A DNA stretch of 10,463 nucleotides from Synergistaceae bacterium. GTDB lineage: Bacteria; Synergistota; Synergistia; Synergistales; Synergistaceae. The position numbers and the translations under genes are program-made. Under the pieces are notes generated by a model that was not told where the DNA came from, made no database searches, and saw only the letters and a list, made by a program, of their open reading frames with translations. Position 1 is the first letter of the stretch, and every line of letters begins with the position of its first letter. The stretch spans positions 1 to 10,463 of the forward strand of contig JAQVPO010000019.1 in assembly GCA_028702015.1 (NCBI GenBank). Direction: 5' to 3'. This document shows positions 1 through 6,383 of the stretch, piece by piece.

Positions 1-1313
1 TAGTTCAAAAATATTTTCCGGCACTGACTAAACAGCTTGCGCCGGTCCTTTCTCCTATGGAAACGCACGGACAGATGATACATAAGAAGTGGGGGGAGGA
101 TGTATCCGTAGTCTTTTTTGGACCGTGCATATCTAAAATCGAAGAAGCGAGAATTTCATCTCCCCGCTATATAGATCATGTTGTTACGTTCAAGCAGCTT
201 GTTTCATGGCTCAGCGAAAAAGAAATTGTGCTCTCAGAGCTTGAAGACGGCTATTTTGATAATCTTCCTACGTCATCCTCCATATATCCTGTGTATGAAG
301 GGATAATCGACGACGTTAAATCGAACCTTAAACCGGGTTCAACAGCGGGAGAAAAATACACTTTTATCAGTGTGCAGGGGACAAAAGATCTGATAGAGCT
401 TCTTCAGGAGATGGAGAAAGGAAAGATACACAACTGTTTTATTGAGGCCAGCACGTGTTACGGAAGCTGCATAAACGGTCCTGAAAAACCTGACTCAGAT
501 TATCAGCCGATCAGCATGAGCCTGGAAATGCGACGTTATATAAAAAACATGAGACAAGAGCAGGAGCCCAAAACAGAAAATATTATTCTCCAGCGGGAAA
601 TTGAACCTAAAGCGCTTGATCAGGATATGCCGGATGAGAAGACGATACGAAGTATTCTTGCCCAGATAGGTAAAAATACTCCTGAACAGGAACTAAACTG
701 CGGCAGCTGCGGATACAGGACTTGCCGTGAAAAAGCAATAGCTGTCTATCAGAAAAAAGCGGAACTGTATATGTGCATGCCGTATATGACCCAGATCTCT
801 GAGACCCTTTCTAATGTAACACTCTCTGTGAGTCCGAATTATATTATTGCAATCGACAGCAAATTAAAGATACTTGAATGCAATCTTGCAGCGCAGAGAT
901 TATTCAATTTGACTAGGAAAGAGATTGTAGGTAATCGAATAGATAAGTTTCTTAATCCTGTAGATTTTGCGGTAGCCATAGGTGACAGAAAATCCCAGCC
1001 GCTTTGCAAGGTGCATTATGACAAGCAGGGTATAATTGTGAACCAGACTATAATTTATATCCCGGAGCAGGATATTGCAGTAGCCTTCCTTCACGATATC
1101 ACACGTGACGAGCAGGAACATGAACTGCTGAATAAACGGAAGCTCGATACCATGAATATGGCTCAGACTGTTATTGATAAGCAGATGACTGTAGCGCAGG
1201 AAATAGCGAGCCTTCTTGGAGAAACTACAGCTGAGACAAAGGTGACTCTTACTAAGCTTAAAGATCTGATCATATATGAAGGCAAAAATAACAATGGAAA
1301 AACTATGCATTGA
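1..1313 (+). CDS. [FeFe]-hydrogenase-like sensor protein with Fe-S and PAS domains (5' truncated)
   Basis: Partial gene: the frame is open from base 3 to the stop at 1311-1313. The first ATG, at 57, is internal because it lies in the conserved hydrogenase stretch LSPMETHG. Numbering residues from that Met, the C-terminal part of the hydrogenase large-subunit domain covers about 1-165, with an L2-like motif GPCISKIEE (Cys24) and an L3-like motif EASTCYGSCINGP (Cys134, Cys138). A 4Fe-4S domain of the PF04060 type follows, with Cys215, 218, 223 and 240 (CX2CX4CX16C). A PAS domain occupies about 250-365, and a helical tail ends the protein. This order matches group C, putatively sensory [FeFe] hydrogenases (HydS/HsfB-like), thought to sense H2 or redox state rather than produce H2. 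The third H-cluster motif (L1) is outside the window. The usual Met of L3 is Ser here and one Gly is Ser. The phosphatase gene downstream overlaps its end. Cytoplasmic: no membrane segment is seen. Family sure; sensing role inferred. Confidence 0.87.
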   Translation, partial: VQKYFPALTKQLAPVLSPMETHGQMIHKKWGEDVSVVFFGPCISKIEEARISSPRYIDHVVTFKQLVSWLSEKEIVLSELEDGYFDNLPTSSSIYPVYEGIIDDVKSNLKPGSTAGEKYTFISVQGTKDLIELLQEMEKGKIHNCFIEASTCYGSCINGPEKPDSDYQPISMSLEMRRYIKNMRQEQEPKTENIILQREIEPKALDQDMPDEKTIRSILAQIGKNTPEQELNCGSCGYRTCREKAIAVYQKKAELYMCMPYMTQISETLSNVTLSVSPNYIIAIDSKLKILECNLAAQRLFNLTRKEIVGNRIDKFLNPVDFAVAIGDRKSQPLCKVHYDKQGIIVNQTIIYIPEQDIAVAFLHDITRDEQEHELLNKRKLDTMNMAQTVIDKQMTVAQEIASLLGETTAETKVTLTKLKDLIIYEGKNNNGKTMH

Positions 1314-2469
1314 GGCATGCTACAGCAGCCTGAACAAGAAAAACGAAGAACTGTGCGGAGACAGAGTCCAGCTTGTCAATAGTGCCGGCAGTATGCTGCT
1401 GGTTCTTTCTGATGGATTGGGCAGCGGTGTAAAGGCTAATATTCTTTCAACCCTTACGTCAAAGATAATTTCTACGATGATAAGCAGCGGGGCTTCTATA
1501 GAGGATACCGTTGACACAATTGCCCATACACTTCCTGTATGTAAGGAAAGAGGACTTGCATATTCAACATTTATGATCCTTCAAATCTCAAAAGATGGTA
1601 AGGGCTATCTGGTTGAGTATGACAACCCGCCCTGTATCCTTCTGCGGAATGGAGAAAAGACCTCTTTGGATTATAAAGAAAAAAATATAGGAGGGAAACC
1701 AGTAAGGGAAAGCCATTTTGATGCATATCCAGGGGATTATTATTTTATCGTAAGTGACGGAGTTACTCAGGCAGGGATGGGAGAAACGCTCAGCTTTGGG
1801 TGGGGAATGGATGCATTGACGGAATACATAAGTCAGCTTTGCATTAAAGAGCTTTCACCTCCAAAAGTAATTCAAAATGTTTTAAGCGTATGTAAAGATC
1901 TATATTTAGGTATGCCCGGAGATGATACTACCGTTTCAGTCGTTCATATAATGAAACATCAGACTGTCTCACTCTTTTCCGGACCGCCGGAAGACCCCCA
2001 GGATGACAGTAGGATCGTTTCTGATTTCATTGCAACGAATGCTATCCATATCGTATGCGGAGGTACGAGTTCAGAGATACTGGCACGCGAACTGGGGCGG
2101 GATCTCATTGTAAAAATTGATTGCGAAAATTCAGATTTTCCTCCTACTGCGTACATAAAGGGGATTGATCTTGTGACTGAGGGGGTCATGACTATCAAAA
2201 ATACCCTGGAGATAATCAATAAATATATCCTTGATCCAGTCTCCCAGGAAACAGCAGATGCAATCAGTGCTTCCAGCGGCGCTTCTAAATTGGCCAAGAT
2301 ACTTATCGAGCAATGCACCGATCTGAAATTATTTGTTGGAAAAGCCATTAATCCTGCGCATCAAAATAAGGATTTTCCGCTCGAACTGCGTGTTAAATGG
2401 CGCCTTATTGAGGAGATGGCTGCTTCCATGTTAAAGCTTGGACGCAGAGTAGAAAAGTATTATTACTGA
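1294..2469 (+). CDS. SpoIIE-type PP2C serine/threonine phosphatase
   Basis: A 391-residue protein phosphatase of the PP2C/SpoIIE superfamily, expected to remove phosphate from Ser/Thr of a partner such as an anti-sigma-factor antagonist; the partner is not in the window. Metal-binding acidic motifs are visible in order: ELCGD near residue 23, LSDGLGSG (Asp40), IVSDGVTQAG (Asp155) and PGDDTTVSVV (Asp210-211). The catalytic domain fills about 1-225. The remaining ~165 residues form a C-terminal extension of unknown role, with a GGTSSEILAREL stretch. The start at 1294 is preferred: it has GAAGG 11 bases upstream and gives the family-like N terminus MEKLCIEACYSSLNK. An upstream ATG at 1276 adds six residues without a ribosome site. 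The gene overlaps the hydrogenase-like gene by 20 bp, so the two are probably translationally coupled and act in one signalling path. A strong hairpin follows 30 bp after the stop. Confidence 0.9.
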   Translation: MEKLCIEACYSSLNKKNEELCGDRVQLVNSAGSMLLVLSDGLGSGVKANILSTLTSKIISTMISSGASIEDTVDTIAHTLPVCKERGLAYSTFMILQISKDGKGYLVEYDNPPCILLRNGEKTSLDYKEKNIGGKPVRESHFDAYPGDYYFIVSDGVTQAGMGETLSFGWGMDALTEYISQLCIKELSPPKVIQNVLSVCKDLYLGMPGDDTTVSVVHIMKHQTVSLFSGPPEDPQDDSRIVSDFIATNAIHIVCGGTSSEILARELGRDLIVKIDCENSDFPPTAYIKGIDLVTEGVMTIKNTLEIINKYILDPVSQETADAISASSGASKLAKILIEQCTDLKLFVGKAINPAHQNKDFPLELRVKWRLIEEMAASMLKLGRRVEKYYY

Positions 2470-2499
2470 CCAAATATTTATTGTTAGAGTGAGAACCAG

Positions 2500-2546
2500 T
2501 AATAAAGGTGGACAGGAGGTGAGGTTTTTCCTGTCCACCTTTATTA
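2500..2546 (+). terminator. Long hairpin terminator after the phosphatase gene
   Basis: Perfect 17-bp inverted repeat: arms 2500-2516 (TAATAAAGGTGGACAGG) and 2530-2546, with a 13-base loop. The GC core GGTGGACAGG/CCTGTCCACC is flanked by an A-rich left side and a T-rich right side (TTTATTATT), which fits a Rho-independent terminator. It closes the hydrogenase-like/phosphatase unit. The loop carries an AGGTGAGG sequence and a run of five T. Confidence 0.8.
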
Positions 2547-2656
2547 TTCAGAAAAATAATGGTTTGATTTTGTATTTATGAACAGTATGTTAAATTTTAT
2601 ATATACAAGTTATAAATATGATTAATTGTATTTCAACAAATTATTATAAAGAAAAC

Positions 2657-2672
2657 TACGCAAAAATACGCA
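2657..2672 (+). promoter_or_regulatory. Direct repeat TACGCA x2, 10-bp period, next to -35
   Basis: TACGCA occurs at 2657-2662 and again at 2667-2672, separated by AAAA, so the copies sit on the same face of the helix. The second copy ends two bases before the -35 box of the alcohol dehydrogenase promoter, where class II activators usually bind. The role as a binding site is inference; no regulator is identified. Confidence 0.35.
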
Positions 2673-2673
2673 T

Positions 2674-2702
2674 TTGACAAATAATGTGAAACGGAGTACT
2701 AT
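2674..2702 (+). promoter_or_regulatory. Sigma-70-type promoter of the alcohol dehydrogenase gene
   Basis: A perfect -35 box TTGACA (2674-2679), a 17-bp spacer and a -10 box TACTAT (2697-2702, five of six to consensus). Transcription would start near 2709, leaving a leader of about 58 bases before the ATG at 2767. The match is strong enough to predict high basal expression from a vegetative sigma factor. Confidence 0.8.
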
Positions 2703-2723
2703 CTGTACAACATAAAGTTATTT

Positions 2724-2743
2724 AAATCACAATCTAGTGATTT
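2724..2743 (+). promoter_or_regulatory. Leader inverted repeat AAATCAC-N6-GTGATTT
   Basis: Seven-bp perfect arms 2724-2730 and 2737-2743 around a six-base centre, lying just after the predicted transcription start of the alcohol dehydrogenase gene and about 10 bases before its ribosome site. It could be an operator placed to block elongation or a weak 5' RNA hairpin. It has no T tract, so it is not a terminator. Confidence 0.35.
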
Positions 2744-2753
2744 GAAAAAATAT

Positions 2754-2760
2754 GGGGGTG
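2754..2760 (+). promoter_or_regulatory. Ribosome binding site that sets the dehydrogenase start
   Basis: GGGGGTG ends six bases before the ATG at 2767 and resembles GGAGGTG. The alternative ATG at 2752 overlaps this site on its 5' side and has only A/T-rich sequence upstream, so 2767 is the better start. Confidence 0.65.
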
Positions 2761-2766
2761 TTCCTT

Positions 2767-3981
2767 ATGTGGGAAAAGGAAAATAAAATTAATGATGTCC
2801 GTGAAATACGCTGCCGTACTATCGCATATCTTGGTGTGGGTGCAATTAGCAAGATGGATGAAATATCAGCAGACCTGAAAAATAAAGGTATAAATAAAAT
2901 CATTGTTGTAAGCGGAAAAGGGGCATATAAAAAAACCGGAGCATGGGATGTAGTGGAAAAAGCATTGAATAAGCACAGCATCGGTTATGTCCTTTACAAT
3001 AAAGTAACTCCAAACCCGACGGTAGACTCTGTAGATGAAGCAACTGGGATGGCTAAGGATTTCGGAGCCCAGGCTGTTGTTGCTATAGGTGGAGGAAGTC
3101 CGATAGACACTGGTAAAAGTGTTGCGATACTTTTAGAGAACCCTGGATATGATGCAAGACAGCTTTACGAGTATAAATTTACTCCTGAAAAAGCCGCTCC
3201 TATTGTTGCGATAAACCTTACCCACGGGACAGGTTCGGAGGTCAACCGTTTTGCGGTAGTTACCCTCCCGGAGAAGGATTATAAACCAGCGATAGCTTAT
3301 GACTGCATCTATCCGCTGTATGCCATAGACGACCCTGCGCTTATGACCAAGCTATCTCCAGAGCAGACGAAGTATGTTTCAATAGATGCAGTCAACCATG
3401 TAATCGAAGCAGCTACGTCAAAGGTTGCAAGCCCGTATGCGATACTTCTCGCAGAGGAGACGATCAGGTTAGTAAACGAATGGCTGCCTAAGGCGGTTCA
3501 GGATCCTGATGACCTTGAAGCACGCTATTATCTGCTCTATGCATCAATGATAGGCGGGATAGCGTTTGACAACGGAATGCTGCATATTACACATGCACTG
3601 GAACATCCGCTTTCGGGTGTAAAACCAGAGCTTACGCACGGACTGGGGCTTGCCATGATACTCCCGGCAGTGGTAGAGGTATGCTACCCTGCGGTCCCTA
3701 AAATATTTGCAGATATACTTGCTGCAATAGTTCCCGGACTTAAGGGGACCCCTGACGAAGCTCTGAAGGCCGCGATCGGGGTCGAAAAATGGCTGATCAG
3801 TATGGGAGCAAAGGAAAAGCTTTCTGATGAAGGCTTCGGTGAGAAGGATATCGCACATCTTGTAGAACTTGCTCAGAAAACCCCTTCGCTTGGACTGCTT
3901 CTTTCGCTTGCACCTGTAAAAGCAGACAGTAAAGTTATTGAGAAGATCTACCGCGATTCAATGTTTACTAAAACCCTATAA
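2767..3981 (+). CDS. Iron-containing alcohol dehydrogenase
   Basis: A 404-residue group III (iron-dependent) alcohol dehydrogenase, interconverting an alcohol and its aldehyde or ketone with NAD(P)(H) in the cytoplasm. The N-terminal dinucleotide-binding half holds GGGSPIDTGKS (about residues 108-118) and THGTGSE (152-158). The C-terminal helical half holds the metal ligands by comparison with FucO: Asp207 and His211 in DAVNH, His276 in HALEHPLSG and His291 in LTHG, so the iron site looks intact. Length is normal for the family. The substrate cannot be read from sequence; ethanol, butanol or propanediol metabolism are all possible. It is monocistronic, with its own promoter, ribosome site (2754-2760) and a hairpin beyond the stop. 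An ATG at 2752 would add five residues but lacks a ribosome site. Confidence 0.95.
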   Translation: MWEKENKINDVREIRCRTIAYLGVGAISKMDEISADLKNKGINKIIVVSGKGAYKKTGAWDVVEKALNKHSIGYVLYNKVTPNPTVDSVDEATGMAKDFGAQAVVAIGGGSPIDTGKSVAILLENPGYDARQLYEYKFTPEKAAPIVAINLTHGTGSEVNRFAVVTLPEKDYKPAIAYDCIYPLYAIDDPALMTKLSPEQTKYVSIDAVNHVIEAATSKVASPYAILLAEETIRLVNEWLPKAVQDPDDLEARYYLLYASMIGGIAFDNGMLHITHALEHPLSGVKPELTHGLGLAMILPAVVEVCYPAVPKIFADILAAIVPGLKGTPDEALKAAIGVEKWLISMGAKEKLSDEGFGEKDIAHLVELAQKTPSLGLLLSLAPVKADSKVIEKIYRDSMFTKTL

Positions 3982-4014
3982 ATAGAGAGATAAAATAGAC
4001 CTTCCTGCAATGAA

Positions 4015-4056
4015 GGGGCCGGCTGTGAGAGTATTATCTAAACAGCAAACGGCCCC
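4015..4056. terminator. GC-rich hairpin between convergent genes
   Basis: Left arm 4015-4026 (GGGGCCGGCTGT) pairs with ACAGC (4042-4046) and CGGCCCC (4050-4056), with a three-A bulge, giving 12 pairs around a 15-base loop. It sits 33 bp after the dehydrogenase stop and about 50 bp beyond the stop of the convergent C26 gene, so it may serve both. The T tract is poor on either side (ATTTTTT only about 20 bases later on the + strand), so efficiency is uncertain. Confidence 0.55.
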
Positions 4057-4107
4057 CTCACTGTTATCTATATGAATTTTTTCCATCTGTACACGTACAG
4101 GCAAAAA

Positions 4108-4857
4108 TCAGCTGGATGCATTTACTATATCCGTAAAGATACCGGCCTGTATTTTATCTGACACAGCAAGACATTCAGGGTGCCACTGCACGCCAACTAA
4201 ATATCTGTATCCCGGCATGTGCAATCCTTCAATCAGACCATCGGGTGTAACTGCTATGGCCTCAAGTCCCGGGGCTAATCTGTTAACAGCCTGATGGTGC
4301 ATCGAATTAACTTCCATTTCGCTGCCTTTATTGAGAGGAAAAGAATTTGGCTTCAATATTTCTACACTGTGGACACAGCCATTCATTACATCCGGCCTCT
4401 TATGCGCAGCCCATTCTGGTTTTATGTCAGGTATGTGCTGGTACAGCGTCCCCCCAAGTGCGGTGTTGATGATCTGGCAGCCGCGGCATATTCCCAGTAT
4501 AGGTTTTTCATATTTTATTGCTTTTTTTAATAACTCAAATTCGAATTTATCACGTGAAATATTGGGTGAAATGGAGCCGTTATCCTGTTCGCCATAAAAG
4601 AACGGAGTTATGTCTTCTCCTCCAGCCAGTATAAATCCGTCAGCACGAACCGCTATCGCATCTGTTTCAGTTTCGTTATCCGTACACGTCAGAAGCAGCG
4701 GTATCCCGCCAGAGGCACTTACCGCAGCGCATATCTTTTCTGTAAGGCGTGAGAGAAGCCAGAAATACTCAAGCTTTTCGCCCTCAATATCGTACAGTCT
4801 CTTATCAGCATGGAAATGATAAAATGGATTGCTTGCTATAGCTATTAAAGGTCTGAT
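4108..4857 (-). CDS. Peptidase C26 / class I glutamine amidotransferase (PuuD-like), ATC start
   Basis: A frame of 249 codons, normal length for the gamma-glutamyl-GABA hydrolase (PuuD) family, which cleaves gamma-glutamyl amides with a Cys-His-Glu triad. Counting from the ATC at 4857, it holds SNPFYHF (9-15), the family signature GGEDITPFFYGE (79-90), the nucleophile elbow GICRGCQ (Cys124) and VQWHPE (His226, Glu228). All catalytic residues are present and there is no internal stop or frameshift. The oddity is the start. An in-frame TAA lies directly upstream, and no ATG, GTG or TTG occurs before codon 158, beyond the catalytic Cys. The codon in the expected Met position (family pattern M-K/R-P-L-I) is ATC, six bases after AGGGGGG. 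It may initiate weakly at ATC, be a start-codon mutant, or reflect a base error. The exact substrate is unknown; it follows a ProC-like gene, hinting at amino acid or polyamine metabolism. Confidence 0.83.
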   Translation of the reverse strand: MRPLIAIASNPFYHFHADKRLYDIEGEKLEYFWLLSRLTEKICAAVSASGGIPLLLTCTDNETETDAIAVRADGFILAGGEDITPFFYGEQDNGSISPNISRDKFEFELLKKAIKYEKPILGICRGCQIINTALGGTLYQHIPDIKPEWAAHKRPDVMNGCVHSVEILKPNSFPLNKGSEMEVNSMHHQAVNRLAPGLEAIAVTPDGLIEGLHMPGYRYLVGVQWHPECLAVSDKIQAGIFTDIVNASS

Positions 4858-4863
4858 TTAGAT

Positions 4864-4870
4864 CCCCCCT
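4864..4870 (-). promoter_or_regulatory. Ribosome binding site of the C26 gene
   Basis: On the minus strand AGGGGGG, followed by ATCTAA and then the ATC codon at 4857-4855. The six-base spacing is normal and marks 4857 as the intended start, even though the codon is not a standard initiator. Confidence 0.6.
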
Positions 4871-4885
4871 GTGACTTTGCCTGTT

Positions 4886-4908
4886 ATATTATGGATTATA
4901 CATAATAT
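4886..4908 (-). promoter_or_regulatory. Palindrome overlapping a candidate -10 box of the C26 gene
   Basis: ATATTATG-N7-CATAATAT: 8-bp perfect arms at 4886-4893 and 4901-4908. Two further pairs after one mismatch extend it to 4883-4911. On the minus strand its centre contains TATAAT (4900-4895), a consensus -10 box, about 38 bases before the ATC start. No good -35 box is visible. A dyad on the -10 box suggests a repressor operator. It could equally be a weak A/T hairpin after the ProC-like gene. Confidence 0.4.
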
Positions 4909-4942
4909 GACAGCAGAATGAATTTATCCGATGACTTTAGGT

Positions 4943-5758
4943 TTAAGCTGCGTTTACTCCAATCTTTATACAAATCTCAGATCTTATCTCAGAACATCTC
5001 CTGATCCCAGTGTTTATGGAGCTTTCAAGGGAAGTTCCCTTAATTAAACTGGTTATCATTGCTTCTGATATCCCGCCTTTAGTTGAAATGTTCTCAAGGG
5101 AGCTATGCTTGTTATCAGAAGAAGCTGAAGCAAGTTCGTCTTCAATCCATTTGCCTAGTTCGTTATAAAAAGAAAAACGTACTGTCATTTCTGACAGGGT
5201 TTTCTTTTTCTCTGATTCAGATATTTTTATATTCATCAGTATAGGCGGAATACATATTCCAGCAGTGAAAGCATCTATCTCATCTTCAGATCGTATCTCC
5301 AGACTATTTATACCGGAAAGTTCGATGATTGCCTTGGCCTCATCGACAGCAGGGAAGAGGACGGAAACTCCCCTGCCTGCTGTGATTGTTTCAGGACCGC
5401 TGCACATTGCCCTGCAGACGCTGCAGCTAAAAATATTTTTAAGTATCTGAAGGGGGAGGGCTGCCATAAAGGAGATCACCAGAGCATCTTTTCTGACATA
5501 GTTGTCAGCTATTTCCCGGAGGTCCTGAGGCCTTGTCGCGAGGATAATAATATCTGCACTTTTCATGAGACTTACTGTTTCAGCGAGGCACTCTTCTACA
5601 ACCATGTCAACAGCCCTGGCAAGGGTTTTGGGGTTTCCCCTGAATGAGATCATAAGATTCTCTTTTGGGAAGCCGCCTCTTATCATCGACTCAACTATTG
5701 AACTTCCAAGATGCCCGAACCCGACTACACCTATAGTTTTTTTCTTTATATTTTTCAT
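4943..5758 (-). CDS. Divergent ProC-like NAD(P)-binding protein
   Basis: A 271-residue protein with the overall layout of pyrroline-5-carboxylate reductase. A Rossmann N terminus carries IGVVGFGHLGSS (about 9-20), followed by IIILATRPQDLREI (71-84) and the equivalent of the MPNTP region as MCSGPETITAGRGVSVLFP (118-136). The C terminus carries STKGGISEAMITSL, resembling the SPGGTT dimerisation motif of ProC. However, the usual GSGPAY substrate-loop motif is replaced by AGICIPPIL (166-174). It may therefore not reduce pyrroline-5-carboxylate but act on a related imine or be a ProC paralogue; a true ProC may exist elsewhere. Start: GGGAGG lies 11 bases before the ATG at 5758 but only 2 bases before the ATG at 5767, so 5758 is preferred, without certainty. 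The C26 gene follows 85 bp downstream on the same strand. No membrane or signal segment is seen. Confidence 0.7.
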   Translation of the reverse strand: MKNIKKKTIGVVGFGHLGSSIVESMIRGGFPKENLMISFRGNPKTLARAVDMVVEECLAETVSLMKSADIIILATRPQDLREIADNYVRKDALVISFMAALPLQILKNIFSCSVCRAMCSGPETITAGRGVSVLFPAVDEAKAIIELSGINSLEIRSEDEIDAFTAGICIPPILMNIKISESEKKKTLSEMTVRFSFYNELGKWIEDELASASSDNKHSSLENISTKGGISEAMITSLIKGTSLESSINTGIRRCSEIRSEICIKIGVNAA

Positions 5759-5791
5759 TGAAATCATTTCCTCCCGTTTTTTAAATATGTC

Positions 5792-5825
5792 AACAGCAGG
5801 CAGCCTATGTTTATCTGCTGCTGTT
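5792..5825. repeat. Inverted repeat AACAGCAG / CTGCTGTT in the ProC-like leader
   Basis: Arms 5792-5799 and 5818-5825, extendable by three more pairs (CAG/CTG) across a one-base bulge, giving about 11 bp. It lies about 35-65 bp before the ProC-like start and, on the minus strand, is followed by A/T-rich sequence. It could be a leader hairpin or part of the repeat-like region to its right. Function unknown. Confidence 0.4.
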
Positions 5826-5905
5826 TTGGGTTGAAAGCATCATGAGACTGTCCGGCGGCTGATTGATCATGCCGCTCTGACTTGCTGCTTATTTTTGTGA
5901 TCAGT

Positions 5906-5966
5906 GGTTTTAATTAAGGACACACGGCGCAGAGCCGCGCATCGGAGAAAGGTTTTATCTAAGGAC
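5906..5966. repeat. Pair of 16-bp direct repeats, 45 bp apart
   Basis: GGTTTTAATTAAGGAC (5906-5921) and GGTTTTATCTAAGGAC (5951-5966) match at 14 of 16 bases and start exactly 45 bp apart. The sequence between them is GC-rich (CGGCGCAGAGCCGCGC), and the second copy runs into GAGGTCGCGGTCGCGGTGA. They look like parts of an interspersed or tandem element; no mobile-element gene is attached. Confidence 0.6.
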
Positions 5967-6335
5967 GAGGTCGCGGTCGCGGTGATTCTATTTGCAGATA
6001 TAGATCAGAAGATTTGAGACCTGCTGAATATGCTGCAGTGTTATTGATGAATAGGCTTCGGTTATCAGACATAAAATCACTCGCCTTCGTTTTCAGGATA
6101 ATGAAGGAGAAGATACTATCTTTCAGAGATAAAGTCAACCACAAGATGAACAGAAGTAAGGCAAATGAACTTTTAAATCAGCGGTGCGGAGTCTTTTTCT
6201 TTATTTTGTTTATTGCATAAAAGGATTGGATCTTTGTGATTGCCGCTATTTACTGCAGATTTGCATTTGAACAGAAGATAAAGATTTGGCAGGATCATTT
6301 TATATGCCGGAGGTCCTTAGCAGCTAAATATGCGT

Positions 6336-6373
6336 AAAAAGACACCATTCGTTTTTGGGGAATGGTGCCTTTT
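6336..6373 (-). terminator. Rho-independent terminator of the aminoarabinose operon
   Basis: On the minus strand GGCACCATTC (6369-6360), a nine-base loop and GAATGGTGTC (6350-6341) form a 10-bp stem with one G-U pair. A-rich sequence lies before it and TTTTT (6340-6336) after it. It starts 10 bp after the ugd stop. TTTT on the other side means it could also work for + strand transcription. Confidence 0.88.
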
Positions 6374-6383
6374 AAGCTGAGAT

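Larger units (their letters stand above)
5768..6335. other. Gene-poor interval with repeats and a GC-rich patch
   Basis: About 570 bp between the ugd terminator and the ProC-like gene. Only short frames are present (minus 6144-5959; plus 6014-6220 from TTG; plus 5904-6017 from GTG), none with a good ribosome site or a recognisable protein. Visible content: a hairpin at 5792-5825, two TGATCA palindromes near 5865 and 5898, a GC-rich patch at about 5921-5945, a pair of 16-bp direct repeats (5906-5966), and a tandem hexamer GGTCGC at 5969-5980. I see no tRNA, rRNA or transposase. It could be an intergenic repeat element or the decayed remains of a gene. Confidence 0.5.

Noticed and set aside
4087-4100. 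Palindrome CTGTAC-AC-GTACAG just after the C26 stop as a terminator
   Set aside because: The loop would be two bases and the stem is short; more likely a chance dyad, with the GC-rich hairpin at 4015-4056 the better candidate.
4108-4386. A 92-residue small gene starting at ATG 4386
   Set aside because: The same frame continues unbroken to 4857 and encodes the N-terminal part of the C26 family with its catalytic Cys; the short version would lack the nucleophile.
5788-5793. TTGACA on the minus strand before the ProC-like gene as a -35 box
   Set aside because: A matching -10 box would fall on the ribosome site and start codon, so it cannot drive that gene.
5904-6017. Plus-strand 37-codon frame from GTG, basic then hydrophobic
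   Set aside because: No good ribosome site; intriguing because the direct repeats keep frame, but too short to call a gene.
5959-6144. Minus-strand 61-residue frame ending in a PRPRPRP tail
   Set aside because: No ribosome site, no recognisable domain; the tail is only the GGTCGC hexamer read in reverse.
6014-6220. Plus-strand 68-residue frame from a TTG codon
   Set aside because: TTG start without a Shine-Dalgarno sequence, no family resemblance, and it runs opposite to flanking genes.
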